Shown piece by piece: positions 24,758 through 34,157 of a stretch of DNA of 64,000 bases. The translations under genes were made by a program, and so were the position numbers. Origin of the DNA: Sphingobium sp. CR2-8. Lineage in GTDB: Bacteria; Pseudomonadota; Alphaproteobacteria; Sphingomonadales; Sphingomonadaceae. The DNA lies in assembly GCF_035818615.1 (NCBI RefSeq), contig NZ_JAYKZY010000002.1:2501-66500 (forward strand), written 5' to 3'. The notes beneath the pieces were generated by a model, which made no database searches, had not been told where the DNA came from, and saw only the letters and a program-made list of their open reading frames with translations. Position 1 is the first letter of the stretch; every line of letters begins with the position of its first letter.

Positions 24758-25278
24758 GAAATCATCGAAAAATCAATGGTTTCTGGGGCGACTGGGCCAA
24801 GTTTTCATATTACGCGGCCTTCTGAAAAGATTGAAGTAATAAGGACGTAATATGCTGCGCGCGTATTTGCGGGTAGTTCTGGCGTAGGTTGAGCCACTGA
24901 AAATCTGGCTTCCGCAGAAGCTGACCGAGCGATGTGGCCGTCGAGGCTGCCGGATGGTTTAGATTGGCGGGCATAGTCATGGCGATCTGCGGCTAAGCCG
25001 TGTTATCTCTCACCCTTCTTCCTAATGCACATGGACCGGCGTCTGGGAAACAGAGGGCAGAGTTCGCTGGCCGGAGGGGGGCTGCCAGATACAGGCTGCA
25101 CGTTTGGCAATTTAACATGGTCGTCATGCAATTGTCATAATTAGAAAATTCCATAAGCTGTCCGCTCATCCCGTTTCACCGATCGTTGTGAGGACGAACG
25201 GGGAGCGCATAGAAGGAGGAAGGCGAATCGCGAGACCTGCGGGTTGGGAACGCCCTTGCGGTCGGTTATGCTACTATC
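24758..25278. other. Intergenic, tRNA-Gly to luxR
   Basis: 521 bases, AT-richer than the flanks, with no integrase or convincing reading frame. If the trb region arrived by integration at tRNA-Gly, this is where the integrase gene or its remains would be expected, and none is visible. It should hold the luxR promoter. Confidence 0.5.
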
Positions 25279-26034
25279 ATGGGTCGTTATCGACGGTTGG
25301 ATGCCCTTGCCGCTGGGTTAGCAGAGGCATCGGATATGCACATGCTCTACGAATTCCTGGCGAGGATCGCGCGGGAAATGGGTTTCGACTATTTCGCGCT
25401 GGCTGAGCACATCGATCTGAGGGTGCCACAACAGCAACCTCTTCAAATCCACAATTATCCACGCGGCTGGGCTGCCTATTATGTGGAAAGGGACCTGGGG
25501 CCGCGCGATCCTATCCGACGGGCCAGCCACCGGACCCATCTGGGCTTTGCCTGGCTCACCATTCCACGATTTCTAACACTGACTCCTGCCGACCGCGCCG
25601 TTTTAGCTGCCGGGCAAGCCCATGGGCTGGGTGAAGGATTTACCGTCCCCTCGCACATCCCTGGCGAAGTCAGCGGATCCTGTACATTTGTCACCCGAAC
25701 GAACGAACCGCTGCCTCGCGATCAGATCTGGACGGCGCAAATCATTGGCGGTCTCGCGTTCGAACGCGGACAACGCCTTCTGGGCCGCACGACCCTGTCT
25801 GGGGATTCCGCGATCACGGAACGTCAACGCGACTGCGTTTTATGGGCTGCTCGCGGAAATACCGACGGCGAGATTGCCGACATTTTGGGCATTTCGAAGG
25901 AAACCGTGATCCAGCATCTCAAGTTCGCGCGCGAGCGCTATGGTGTACGGAAGCGAACCTCGCTCGTGATCCGGGCGCTGTTCGATGGCCTGATCTCCTT
26001 TTCCGAAATCTTCCAGCGACATCGATATTGGTAA
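25279..26034 (+). CDS. LuxR-family quorum-sensing receptor/regulator
   Basis: 251 aa. An N-terminal autoinducer-binding domain (about 15-170) and C-terminal LuxR HTH (about 180-245, ITERQRDCVLWAARGNTDGE... then ILGISKETVIQHL). The five residues that contact acyl-homoserine lactone in TraR are all present with identical spacing: Trp64, Tyr68, Asp77, Trp92, Gly120 (TraR W57, Y61, D70, W85, G113). So it is probably a functional lactone receptor. No luxI-type synthase is in the window, making it a LuxR solo. It sits directly upstream of the trb conjugation genes, in the manner of TraR control of trb in Agrobacterium. Confidence 0.92.
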   Translation: MGRYRRLDALAAGLAEASDMHMLYEFLARIAREMGFDYFALAEHIDLRVPQQQPLQIHNYPRGWAAYYVERDLGPRDPIRRASHRTHLGFAWLTIPRFLTLTPADRAVLAAGQAHGLGEGFTVPSHIPGEVSGSCTFVTRTNEPLPRDQIWTAQIIGGLAFERGQRLLGRTTLSGDSAITERQRDCVLWAARGNTDGEIADILGISKETVIQHLKFARERYGVRKRTSLVIRALFDGLISFSEIFQRHRYW

Positions 26035-26040
26035 CGTCGG

Positions 26041-26070
26041 GACGAGGGGACGAAACGCCGTCCCCTCGTC
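26041..26070. terminator. Perfect hairpin after luxR
   Basis: 12-bp perfect arms GACGAGGGGACG/CGTCCCCTCGTC with a 6-base loop, starting seven bases after the luxR stop. There is no T run. Likely luxR 3'-end hairpin, separating it from trbB. Confidence 0.55.
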
Positions 26071-26113
26071 GAACGGTATCGCATAACCGCCGTTTCCCTG
26101 TCTTTCTACGCCA

Positions 26114-26149
26114 CCCTACGCCGCAACGATTTGGATGTTGCGCGTAGGG
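26114..26149. promoter_or_regulatory. Large dyad upstream of trbB
   Basis: CCCTACGCCGCAAC pairs with GTTGCGCGTAGGG (one bulged base) around gatttggat, ending 70 bases before the trbB start. A second hairpin (GGACCG ccaa CGGTCC, 26182-26197) follows. It could be an operator for the adjacent LuxR protein or a leader RNA structure; only the symmetry is seen. Confidence 0.35.
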
Positions 26150-26218
26150 GCAATGTGGCTTTCTTGATCATCCCCTGGGCTGGACCGCCAACGGTCCGGC
26201 AATTGGCAGGGTCGATTC

Positions 26219-27184
26219 ATGAGCATATACCCGCTCCGTACAGACGCCCGGACACGCGGCTCGCGCATGCTCCGCACGGCGCTTGGTTCGGCCATCATTG
26301 GCTGGCTCGACGATGCGTGCGTCATCGAGATCATGCTCAATCCCGACGGGCATATCTGGATCGATCGGCTGGGCGAAGGCCTCAGCGATACCGGGGTCCG
26401 CCTGTCGGCCGCCGACGGTGATCGCATCATCCGTCTGGTCGCGCATCATGTCGGGGCGGAGGTTCATGACGGAGCGCCTCGCGTGTCGGCCGAACTTCCC
26501 GATAGCGGCGAGCGGTTCGAGGGGCTGCTCCCGCCCATCGTCCAATCGCCGACGTTCGCCATTCGCAAGCCCGCCGTCGCTGTGTTCAAGCTCGCGGATT
26601 ATGTCGCCGCCAATATCATGTCTGCGCGCCACGCCGAGATATTGGCGCAAGCTGTTTCCACGCGCCAGAACATCCTGGTGGCCGGTGGCACAGGGACCGG
26701 CAAAACGACCCTTACCAACGCGCTTCTGGCCGAGGTCGCCAAGACGACCGACAGAATCGTCCTGATCGAAGATACGCGCGAGCTCCGGTGCACATCTCCG
26801 AATGTGATCGCGATGCGGACCAAGGATGGGGTCGCCACACTGTCCGATCTCGTGCGGTCTGCCCTACGACTGCGGCCCGACCGCATTCCGATCGGTGAGG
26901 TGCGCGGGGCCGAAGCCCTCGACCTCATAAAAGCATGGGGGACGGGCCATCCGGGCGGGATCGGCACCGTCCATGCAGGATCAGGCATGGGCGCACTGCG
27001 GCGAATGGAACAGCTCATCCAGGAAGCCGTCGTCACGGTCCCTCGTGCCCTGATCGCCGAGACAATCGACATCGTCGCGGTGCTTGTGCGCGACGGCCAT
27101 GGTCGCCGTCTGGCCGAACTGGTCCGCGTCGATGGCCTCGATCCCGGGGGCGAATATTTCCTAACCAGCCAAGGAGACGTTTGA
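26219..27184 (+). CDS. trbB: Conjugal transfer ATPase TrbB (VirB11-like)
   Basis: 321 aa. Hexameric secretion ATPase at the inner-membrane base of a P-type type IV secretion system. N-terminal domain about 15-125, then an ATPase domain with Walker [10 protein letters not shown] near residue 155, the Asp box LIEDTRELR, and the His box [15 protein letters not shown]. First gene of the trb operon. Its stop overlaps the trbC start (TGATG). Confidence 0.96.
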   Translation: MSIYPLRTDARTRGSRMLRTALGSAIIGWLDDACVIEIMLNPDGHIWIDRLGEGLSDTGVRLSAADGDRIIRLVAHHVGAEVHDGAPRVSAELPDSGERFEGLLPPIVQSPTFAIRKPAVAVFKLADYVAANIMSARHAEILAQAVSTRQNILVAGGTGTGKTTLTNALLAEVAKTTDRIVLIEDTRELRCTSPNVIAMRTKDGVATLSDLVRSALRLRPDRIPIGEVRGAEALDLIKAWGTGHPGGIGTVHAGSGMGALRRMEQLIQEAVVTVPRALIAETIDIVAVLVRDGHGRRLAELVRVDGLDPGGEYFLTSQGDV

Positions 27185-27516
27185 TGATCCAGCCTGTCGT
27201 GCCAATCCGGCGGAGTGCCAGTCATCTGGCGCTTGCCGGCATCTTCGCTATGGCGTCCGTGATCCCGGCCTATGCGGCCGGATCGTCGATGCCCTGGGAG
27301 GCGCCGCTCCAGTCCATCCTGGAATCGATCGAAGGACCGGTCGCCAAGATAATCGCCGTGATGATCATCACGGTAACCGGCCTGACCCTGGCATTTGGTG
27401 ATACATCGGGCGGCGCTCGAAAGCTCATCCAGGTCGTATTCGGTCTGAGTATTGCGTTTGCCGCAACGAGCTTCTTCCTCTCCTTCTTCTCGTTTGGCGG
27501 CGGAGCGCTCGTCTGA
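27184..27516 (+). CDS. trbC: Conjugal transfer pilin TrbC (VirB2-like)
   Basis: 110 aa. Signal-peptide-like N-terminus ending PAYAAG, then two long hydrophobic helices (IIAVMIITVTGLTLAFG and LIQVVFGLSIAFAATSFFLSF) with a short polar turn (DTSGGARK). This is the usual layout of the conjugative pilin subunit. RP4 TrbC is cyclised after processing; whether this one is cannot be told. Between trbB and trbD, with one-base overlaps. Confidence 0.92.
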   Translation: MIQPVVPIRRSASHLALAGIFAMASVIPAYAAGSSMPWEAPLQSILESIEGPVAKIIAVMIITVTGLTLAFGDTSGGARKLIQVVFGLSIAFAATSFFLSFFSFGGGALV

Positions 27517-27785
27517 TGGATAGGGTCGGACAGGTTCCAGGCTTTGAGGTGCCGGTCCATCGGTCCCTCACCGAGCCGATCCTTCTGGGCGGCGCGCCGC
27601 GCGCGCTGGCAATCGTCAATGGGACGCTCGCGGGCGCCGTCGGCCTCGGGCTACGCCTATGGATCGCCGGCCTCGTGCTTTGGGCTATCGGTCATGTGCT
27701 GGGCGTATGGGCCGCGCGCCACGATCCGAACTTCGTAGATGTGGCCCGGCGGCATGTTCGCTATCCGACCTGGCTACGGTCATGA
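27516..27785 (+). CDS. trbD: Conjugal transfer protein TrbD (VirB3-like)
   Basis: 89 aa. The N-terminal VPGFEVPVHRSLTEPILLGGAPR motif is typical of TrbD/VirB3 (key pieces VHRSLTEP and GGAPR), followed by a hydrophobic hairpin and HDPNFVDVARRH. Inner-membrane component that works with the TrbE ATPase. Overlaps trbE by four bases. Confidence 0.93.
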   Translation: MDRVGQVPGFEVPVHRSLTEPILLGGAPRALAIVNGTLAGAVGLGLRLWIAGLVLWAIGHVLGVWAARHDPNFVDVARRHVRYPTWLRS

Positions 27786-30217
27786 TGTCGCTGCGCGAAT
27801 ATCGCTCGACCGCGAGCAGCCTGAGCGATTTCCTGCCTTGGGCCGCTCTGGTCGCGCCGGGCGTCGTCCTCAACAAGGACGGCTCGTTCCAGCGCACCGC
27901 CCGTTTCCGGGGACCGGACCTCGATTCCGCGACGCCCGCTGAATTGGTGGCGACGACAGCGCGGCTGAATAGCGCCCTGCGTCGGCTCGGCTCGGGCTGG
28001 GCCTTGTTCACCGAGGCGCAGCGGGTGCCAGCGAACGACTATCCCGACGACGTCTTTCCCGATCCGGCCTCGCGACTGCTGGACCGGGAGCGACGCGAGC
28101 AATTCCATGAAGAAGGCGCGCATTATGACAGCGCCTATTATGCCACCCTGCTGTGGATGCCGCCAGCGGAAGACAGCGCCCGGGCCGAACGCTGGCTCTA
28201 CGAGGGCCGTTCGACAACGGCGTCCAACGGAGCCGAACTGCTCGCTAGTTTTATCGACCGCTCACACCGGATCGTCCAGCTGCTTGAAGGATTCCTGCCG
28301 GAAATCGCTTGGCTCGACGATGGCGCGACGCTCACCTATCTTCACTCGACGATCTCGACCAAGCGTCAGAACGTGCGCGTGCCCGAAACGCCGATGCACC
28401 TGGATGCGCTCCTGGCGGACGAACCACTGGTCGGTGGCCTCGAACCCCGCCTCGGCAACAGCCATCTGCGCAGCCTGACGGTAACCGGCTTTCCGACCTC
28501 GACCTATCCTGGACTGCTCGACGAACTCAATCGTCTGGCCTTTCCCTATCGCTGGTCGACGCGGGCGATCATGCTCGACAAGGCCGATGCCACCCGATTG
28601 CTGGGCAAGATCCGACGGCAATGGTTCGCCAAGCGCAAGTCGGTCGCGGCCATTCTCAAGGAGGTGATGACTAACGAAGCCTCGGCCCTGCTGGACACGG
28701 ACGCATCGAACAAGGCTGCAGACGCCGATCTGGCCTTGCAGGAACTGGGCTCGGACATGATCGGCCAGGCCTATGTGACCGCCACGGTGACGGTATGGGA
28801 CACAAACCCTGCAATCGCCGCCGAGAAGCTTCGTCTGGTCGAGAAGGTGATCCAGGGCCGGGATTTCACCTGCACGACCGAAGGGCTCAACGCTGTGGAG
28901 GCATGGCTCGGGTCGCTGCCGGGCCATGTCTACGCCAATGTCCGGCAGCCACCGATCAGCACGCTCAACCTGGCGCATATGATGCCGTTGTCGGCCGTCT
29001 GGTCAGGCCCCACGGGCGATGCACATCTCGATGGTCCGCCGCTATTCCATGCCAAAACCGAGGGCTCGACGCCTTTCCGCTTCTCGCTGCATGTTGGCGA
29101 CGTCGGGCACACGCTGGTGGTGGGGCCGACAGGCGCGGGCAAATCGGTTCTGCTCGCCCTAATGGCGATGCAGTTTCGCCGCTATCCCGGCGCGCAGATT
29201 TTCGCCTTCGACTTTGGCGCCAGCATGCGCGCCGCAGCGCTGGCGATGGGCGGTGACTGGCAGGATCTGGGGACCGGGCTTCACGCCGAGAATGCGGCTG
29301 TATCGCTCCAACCTCTTGCAAGGATCGATGATCCGGCCGAACAGACATGGGCGGCGCAATGGGTAGGTTCGATCCTGGAGGCGGAGGGGATTACGCTTGA
29401 TCCCCAGGCCAAGGACCATGTGTGGGCGGCGCTCCGATCGCTCGCCAGCGCGAGGCCCGACGAACGGACGCTGACGGGGCTTGCTGTGCTGCTGCAGTCC
29501 CAAGCCCTCAAACAGGCGCTGCAGCCCTATTGCGTGGGCGGCGCCTGGGGTCGCTTGCTCGATGCCGAGGCAGAGCAACTGGGCGATGCCCATGTCCAGA
29601 TATTCGAAACCGAAGGACTGGTAGGTTCGGCCGCAGCCGCTCCGGTGCTGGCCTATCTTTTCCACCGGATCGAGAACAGGCTCGATGGATCGCCCAGCCT
29701 CGTCATCATCGACGAAGGCTGGCTGGTGCTCGACAGCCCGACCTTTGCCGCGCAATTACGCGAATGGCTCAAGACGCTGCGCAAGAAGAATGCGAGCGTG
29801 ATCTTTGCGACGCAGAGCCTGGCCGACATCGAAACCAGCGCCATTGCGCCAGCCATCATCGAAAGCTGCTTGACCCGGATATTCCTGGCCAATGAGCGCG
29901 CGACCGAACCGCAGATCAGCGCGATCTATGCCCGGTTCGGGCTCAATGCCCGGCAGATCGAGATTTTGGCGCGGGCAACGCCAAAGCGCGATTATTATGT
30001 CCAGTCGCGCCGCGGCAATCGCCTGATGGATTTGGGGCTAAAGGAGGTGGCGCTCGCCTTTACCGCCGCTTCCTCCAAGTCCGACCAACGCAGGATCGAT
30101 CAGATACTGAGCCAACCGGGCGACGAAGAGTTCGCAGCGGCCTGGTTGCGCGCATGCGGTCACGACTGGGCGGCGGACCTGCTTTCCGCGCAACATCCAA
30201 AGGAGCAAAGTTCATGA
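27782..30217 (+). CDS. trbE: Conjugal transfer ATPase TrbE (VirB4-like)
   Basis: 811 aa from ATG 27782, overlapping the trbD stop (ATGA). The frame is open further upstream but inside trbD. CagE/TrbE/VirB N-terminal domain about 180-390, then a AAA-type ATPase domain with Walker A GPTGAGKSV near residue 448 and Walker B SLVIIDEGW near 640, followed by FATQSLADI. It powers pilus assembly and substrate transfer at the inner membrane. Normal length for TrbE. Confidence 0.96.
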   Translation: MMSLREYRSTASSLSDFLPWAALVAPGVVLNKDGSFQRTARFRGPDLDSATPAELVATTARLNSALRRLGSGWALFTEAQRVPANDYPDDVFPDPASRLLDRERREQFHEEGAHYDSAYYATLLWMPPAEDSARAERWLYEGRSTTASNGAELLASFIDRSHRIVQLLEGFLPEIAWLDDGATLTYLHSTISTKRQNVRVPETPMHLDALLADEPLVGGLEPRLGNSHLRSLTVTGFPTSTYPGLLDELNRLAFPYRWSTRAIMLDKADATRLLGKIRRQWFAKRKSVAAILKEVMTNEASALLDTDASNKAADADLALQELGSDMIGQAYVTATVTVWDTNPAIAAEKLRLVEKVIQGRDFTCTTEGLNAVEAWLGSLPGHVYANVRQPPISTLNLAHMMPLSAVWSGPTGDAHLDGPPLFHAKTEGSTPFRFSLHVGDVGHTLVVGPTGAGKSVLLALMAMQFRRYPGAQIFAFDFGASMRAAALAMGGDWQDLGTGLHAENAAVSLQPLARIDDPAEQTWAAQWVGSILEAEGITLDPQAKDHVWAALRSLASARPDERTLTGLAVLLQSQALKQALQPYCVGGAWGRLLDAEAEQLGDAHVQIFETEGLVGSAAAAPVLAYLFHRIENRLDGSPSLVIIDEGWLVLDSPTFAAQLREWLKTLRKKNASVIFATQSLADIETSAIAPAIIESCLTRIFLANERATEPQISAIYARFGLNARQIEILARATPKRDYYVQSRRGNRLMDLGLKEVALAFTAASSKSDQRRIDQILSQPGDEEFAAAWLRACGHDWAADLLSAQHPKEQSS

Positions 30218-30915
30218 CATCGCGCTTCATCATTCGCCCGCTTGGCCTGTGCGCCGCTGCGCTCGCGGTGGCCATGACACCGGCACAGGCACTCGTCGTC
30301 TATGACCCCACCAACTATGCCTCCAATGTGGTGCAGGCGGCGCGCGCCTTGCAGCAGATCAACAACCAGATCCGGTCGTTGCAGAACGAGGCGGCCTCGC
30401 TTCTCAACGACACGAAAAACCTCGCCAGTTTGCCGTTCAGCAGCCTTCAGGCGCTCCAGCAGCAGGTGCGGCAGACCCAGCGGCTGCTGGGGCAAGCACA
30501 GCGCCTGGCCTATGACGTGACCCAGATCGAGCAGGCCTTTTCCAACAAATATGGCAATATAGCGCTGTCGAGTTCTGACGCCGATCTGGTCGCCGGTGCG
30601 CGGGACCGTTGGTCCACCAGCGTCGATGCGTTCGAGGATGCGCTGAAGGTCCAGGCCGGGGTGGTCGGCAACATCGACGGCACCCGGACCTCGATGGACG
30701 ATCTTGTTTCAGCCAGCCAGTCGGCATCGGGCGCGTTGCAGGCTGCCCAGGCCGGGAACCAGCTTGTCGCGCTCCAATCCCAGCAACTGGCCGATATCAC
30801 CGCCATGCTCGCAGCGCAGGGCCGCGCCCAGACGATCGAAGCGGCGCGCGCAGCCACTGCGGAGGCGGAGGGCCGCATCCGATTCCAACGCTTCATGGCG
30901 CGTTCGGGCCAATAG
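30214..30915 (+). CDS. trbJ: P-type conjugal transfer protein TrbJ (VirB5-like)
   Basis: 233 aa from ATG 30214, with AAGGAGC upstream and a four-base overlap with trbE. Signal peptide ending PAQALVVYDPTNY, a start typical of TrbJ, then a long helical region (about 30-230) rich in Gln/Ala. VirB5-type proteins sit at the pilus tip or base and are periplasmic. Confidence 0.93.
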   Translation: MTSRFIIRPLGLCAAALAVAMTPAQALVVYDPTNYASNVVQAARALQQINNQIRSLQNEAASLLNDTKNLASLPFSSLQALQQQVRQTQRLLGQAQRLAYDVTQIEQAFSNKYGNIALSSSDADLVAGARDRWSTSVDAFEDALKVQAGVVGNIDGTRTSMDDLVSASQSASGALQAAQAGNQLVALQSQQLADITAMLAAQGRAQTIEAARAATAEAEGRIRFQRFMARSGQ

Positions 30916-30916
30916 G

Positions 30917-31201
30917 ATGCGAAGCGGACGCCTAGCGCTGGCGGGCCTCGCAGGCGGTGGCATGCTGACGGTTGCAGTGCTCACGGTCATGCACCAGCGA
31001 CGGGGCACGCCCCCTGAACAGATACCACCGATTCCGTTGTCGATCGAGAATCGCGCGGCCGCTCTTGTTCGCTGTCGGCACGTTAAGGCACAGGATCCAA
31101 CCTGCGCAGCGACCTGGGAAGCCGAGCGACGCCGCTTCTTTGGTACAGAGGATAGCAACAGCGCCCGATCCCATCGGCAGGAGCGTGCCGGACATGAATG
31201 A
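30917..31201 (+). CDS. trbK: TrbK-like entry exclusion protein
   Basis: 94 aa from ATG 30917. One N-terminal hydrophobic segment (LALAGLAGGGMLTVAVLTV), a proline-rich linker, and a C-terminal part with RCRHVKAQDPTCAATWEAERRRFFG holding two cysteines. This matches the alternative TrbK family (TrbK-alt) usual between trbJ and trbL. It would block redundant transfer into the same cell. Overlaps trbL by eight bases. Confidence 0.8.
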   Translation: MRSGRLALAGLAGGGMLTVAVLTVMHQRRGTPPEQIPPIPLSIENRAAALVRCRHVKAQDPTCAATWEAERRRFFGTEDSNSARSHRQERAGHE

Positions 31202-32473
31202 TGTCGGCGTCATCGACGGGTTCCTGGCGACCTTCACGGCCTATATCGATTCCGGTTTTGGCCTGCTCGGCGGAGAAGTCGGGTTTCTCTCGTCCACGCT
31301 GATCGCAATCGACGTGACGCTTGCCGGGCTGTTTTGGGCATGGGGTGCCGACGAGGATGTTCTGCAACGCCTGGTCAAGAAGACGCTCTATATCGGCTTC
31401 TTCGCCTTCATCATCGGCAACTTCTCCTCGCTCTCGCAAATCCTGTTCCAGTCCTTTGCCGGGCTCGGCCTTAAGGCCAGCGGAGCCAGCATCGGCCTCG
31501 CCGAGTTCATGAAGCCGGGTAGCGTTGCGGCGGTTGGGCTTGATGCAGGCGAACCGCTGCTCAAGTCCGCGTCCGAGATGATGGGGTTCACCTCGTTTTT
31601 CGCCAATTTCGTCCAGATTGCTGTGCTGCTGCTGGCCTGGATGATCGTAATCCTCGCCTTCTTCATTCTTGCCGTACAGCTGTTCATCACGTTGATCGAG
31701 TTCAAGCTGGTGACGCTGGCCGGGTTCGTCCTGCTGCCATTCGCCTTTTTTGGGCGGACGGCATTCATGGCGGAGCGGGTGCTTGGCCATATCGTATCAA
31801 GCGGCATCAAGATCCTGGTTCTCGCCGTCATCACCGGCATCGGCACGGGACTGTTCGACCAGTTCATCAATGCGCTGGGTGGAACAGCGCCGACTGCGGA
31901 ACAGGCCATGTCGATCGCGCTCGCCTCATTGGCCTTGCTTGGTCTGGGCATATTCGGCCCCGGCATCGCCAATGGCATCGTCACCGGAGGTCCGCAGCTT
32001 GGTGCAGGCGCAGCGGCGGGTACGGCGATTGCAGCCGGCGCCACCCTGGCCGGCGGGGCAGCAGGTGCCCGGCTCGCGGCAGGCGCTGTCGGGGGGGCGT
32101 AGCGAGCGCATCGAGCGCCGCCGCCCGTGCGGCCGGATCGACCAGCGCCACCTATAGCGCCGGTGCAGCGGGCAAGAGCGGGGGAGACGCCGTCGCGGGC
32201 GGGATCGGTGCGTTGGGAAGAGCGGCCGGCTCTGCCGCCACGTCCCCACTCCGCCGCGCTGCCGATGCAATGAAGCAAAGCTTCAACGCCGGAAAATCGG
32301 GCGCATCGACGAACAGTGGTGGCGCTGAAGCTGCGTCCGGCCCGCCAAAATGGGCGACGGCAATGCGCCAGCGGCAGACGATCGCCCACGGGGTTTCGAC
32401 CGCCGCCCACACATTGCGCGGCGGCGACAGCAGTGGTGGCGGCGCTTCAATCGATCTGAGCGGAAGGGACTGA
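31194..32473 (+). pseudogene. trbL: TrbL (VirB6-like) channel protein, apparent frameshift
   Basis: Polytopic inner-membrane channel component. The first frame gives 302 aa (31194-32102): about six transmembrane helices (SLSQILFQSF..., VLLLAWMIVILAFFILAVQ) and a Gly/Ala-rich end, stopping just after a run of seven G (32091-32097). Adding one G there continues into a second open frame to 32473, with the typical TrbL C-terminus: Ala/Ser-rich, SPLRRAADAMKQSF, PKWATAMRQRQTIAHG, SSGGGASIDLSGRD. The second-frame stop lies two bases before trbF, the spacing expected of the true gene end. So this is one missing G, from sequence error or a real mutation. Confidence 0.85.
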
Positions 32474-32475
32474 CC

Positions 32476-33159
32476 ATGTTCAAACGACCATCCATCCGGT
32501 ACGGCCAGGCCCCGGAGCCGGTCACGCCTTACCAACGTGCTGCCCAGGCTTGGGACGATCGCATCGGCTCGGCGCGCGTCCAGGCGCGCAATTGGCGTCT
32601 CGCCTTTTTCGGCACGCTGATGCTGTCCGGTGGTCTTGCCGCCGGCTTGATCTGGCAATCGGCGCGGGGCTCCATCGTGCCCTGGGTCGTGCAGGTGGAC
32701 AAGTTCGGCGAAGCACAGGCCGTCGGCCCCGCCGATGCGGGATACCGTCCGACCGATCCGCAGATCGCCTTCCATCTTGCGCGCTTCATCGAGCAGGTTC
32801 GCAGCATCCCGGCCGATCCGATCGTCCTGCGCCAGGCATGGTTGCGCGCCTATGACTTCACCACGGATCGCGGCGCCATGGTCCTCAATGATTATGCGCG
32901 GGCGAATGACCCGTTCGCGCTTGTCGGCAAGAGGCAGGTTGCGGTTGATATATCGAGCGTGATCCGGTCGTCGGACAGCAGCTTTCGCGTGTCCTGGACC
33001 GAGCGGCGATACCAGGATGGGGCACTGGCTGAGACAAGCCGGTGGTCGGCCATCGTGACGGTCGTGATCCAGCCACCCTCCGCGCCCGATGCCCTGCGCA
33101 AGAACCCGCTCGGCCTGTTCGTCAACGCCATCAACTGGTCGAAGGAGCTTTCCCAATGA
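32476..33159 (+). CDS. trbF: Conjugal transfer protein TrbF (VirB8-like)
   Basis: 227 aa from ATG 32476 (MFKRPSIRYGQ). Short cytoplasmic N-terminus, one transmembrane helix (about residues 44-64), then a periplasmic VirB8 domain with VPWVVQVDKFGEA and the later FRVSWTERRYQDG. It bridges the inner-membrane complex and the outer core. Four-base overlap with trbG. Confidence 0.95.
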   Translation: MFKRPSIRYGQAPEPVTPYQRAAQAWDDRIGSARVQARNWRLAFFGTLMLSGGLAAGLIWQSARGSIVPWVVQVDKFGEAQAVGPADAGYRPTDPQIAFHLARFIEQVRSIPADPIVLRQAWLRAYDFTTDRGAMVLNDYARANDPFALVGKRQVAVDISSVIRSSDSSFRVSWTERRYQDGALAETSRWSAIVTVVIQPPSAPDALRKNPLGLFVNAINWSKELSQ

Positions 33160-34157
33160 TGCACGTTCATCGTTCCGGGGCCGCAATTGCGGTTTTGCTG
33201 ATTTCAGTAAACACGACCACGGCCTGCGCAGCGACGCGCCCAGCCCTGTATGGGGCAACGCAGACGCCTGCAGTGCGCATCTCGGAACCTGAGAAACAGG
33301 TCGAGATCGTGACTATTGCCAAGCCGCTGCCGTTGCCGGGGCAACTCAAGCCGGTGCCCACCATAGCTCCCGCCCCGGCGCTTGCCGATCCCAAAACCCG
33401 GATCGTCGCTGCCAATGCCGCAGCCCGCATAGAGCCCGCGCGCGATGGCTTCATCAACGCCATGCAGCAATATCCCTGGGTGGAAGGCGCTCTTTATCAG
33501 GTCTACACGGCGCCCGGCCAGGTGACGGACATCGCCCTTCAGCCCGGAGAAACGCTTGTCGGCGCGGGGCCCGTCGCTGCGGGTGATACCGTGCGATGGA
33601 TTATCGGCGATACGCTCAGCGGCGCGGGCGAGACGCAACGCGTCCACATCCTGGCAAAGCCGACCCGGCCCGATCTCCTGACCAACCTGGTGATCAACAC
33701 CGATCGGCGGACCTATCATCTCGAACTGCGCGCCACCCCGACCACCTATATGGCGTCGGTATCCTGGTCCTACCCTCAGGATGAATTGATAGCGCTGCGG
33801 CAGCGCAACGCCGCTATCGCCGTAAAGACGCCGATCGCCGCGGGCATCAACATTGCCTCGCTCGATTTCGGCTATGCGATCGATGGGGACAAGCCGAGCT
33901 GGCGACCACTGCGCGCGTTCGACGACGGCAGCCAGGTCTTCGTCGAGTTTCCCGCAAGCGTGGCGCAGGGCGAAATGCCGCCAGTCTTCATCCTGGGGAA
34001 CGGCGGCAATGCCGAGCTCGTCAATTATCGGGTGCAGGACCGTTTCATCATCATCGACCGGCTCTTCAGCGCCGCCGAGTTACGCATGGGGGACAAGAAG
34101 ACGGCGCAGCGGGTGCGTCTGACCCGGATCGCAAGCGGGAGGAGAAGCCGACCATGA
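33156..34157 (+). CDS. trbG: Conjugal transfer protein TrbG (VirB9-like)
   Basis: 333 aa from ATG 33156. Signal peptide with a Cys in TACAATRP that may be lipidated. It continues with a proline-rich linker and the VirB9/CagX domain (YQVYTAPGQVTDIALQPGE, then VFVEFP and FILGNGGNAELVNYRV). It forms the outer-membrane core ring with TrbI. Four-base overlap with trbI. Confidence 0.95.
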   Translation: MMHVHRSGAAIAVLLISVNTTTACAATRPALYGATQTPAVRISEPEKQVEIVTIAKPLPLPGQLKPVPTIAPAPALADPKTRIVAANAAARIEPARDGFINAMQQYPWVEGALYQVYTAPGQVTDIALQPGETLVGAGPVAAGDTVRWIIGDTLSGAGETQRVHILAKPTRPDLLTNLVINTDRRTYHLELRATPTTYMASVSWSYPQDELIALRQRNAAIAVKTPIAAGINIASLDFGYAIDGDKPSWRPLRAFDDGSQVFVEFPASVAQGEMPPVFILGNGGNAELVNYRVQDRFIIIDRLFSAAELRMGDKKTAQRVRLTRIASGRRSRP

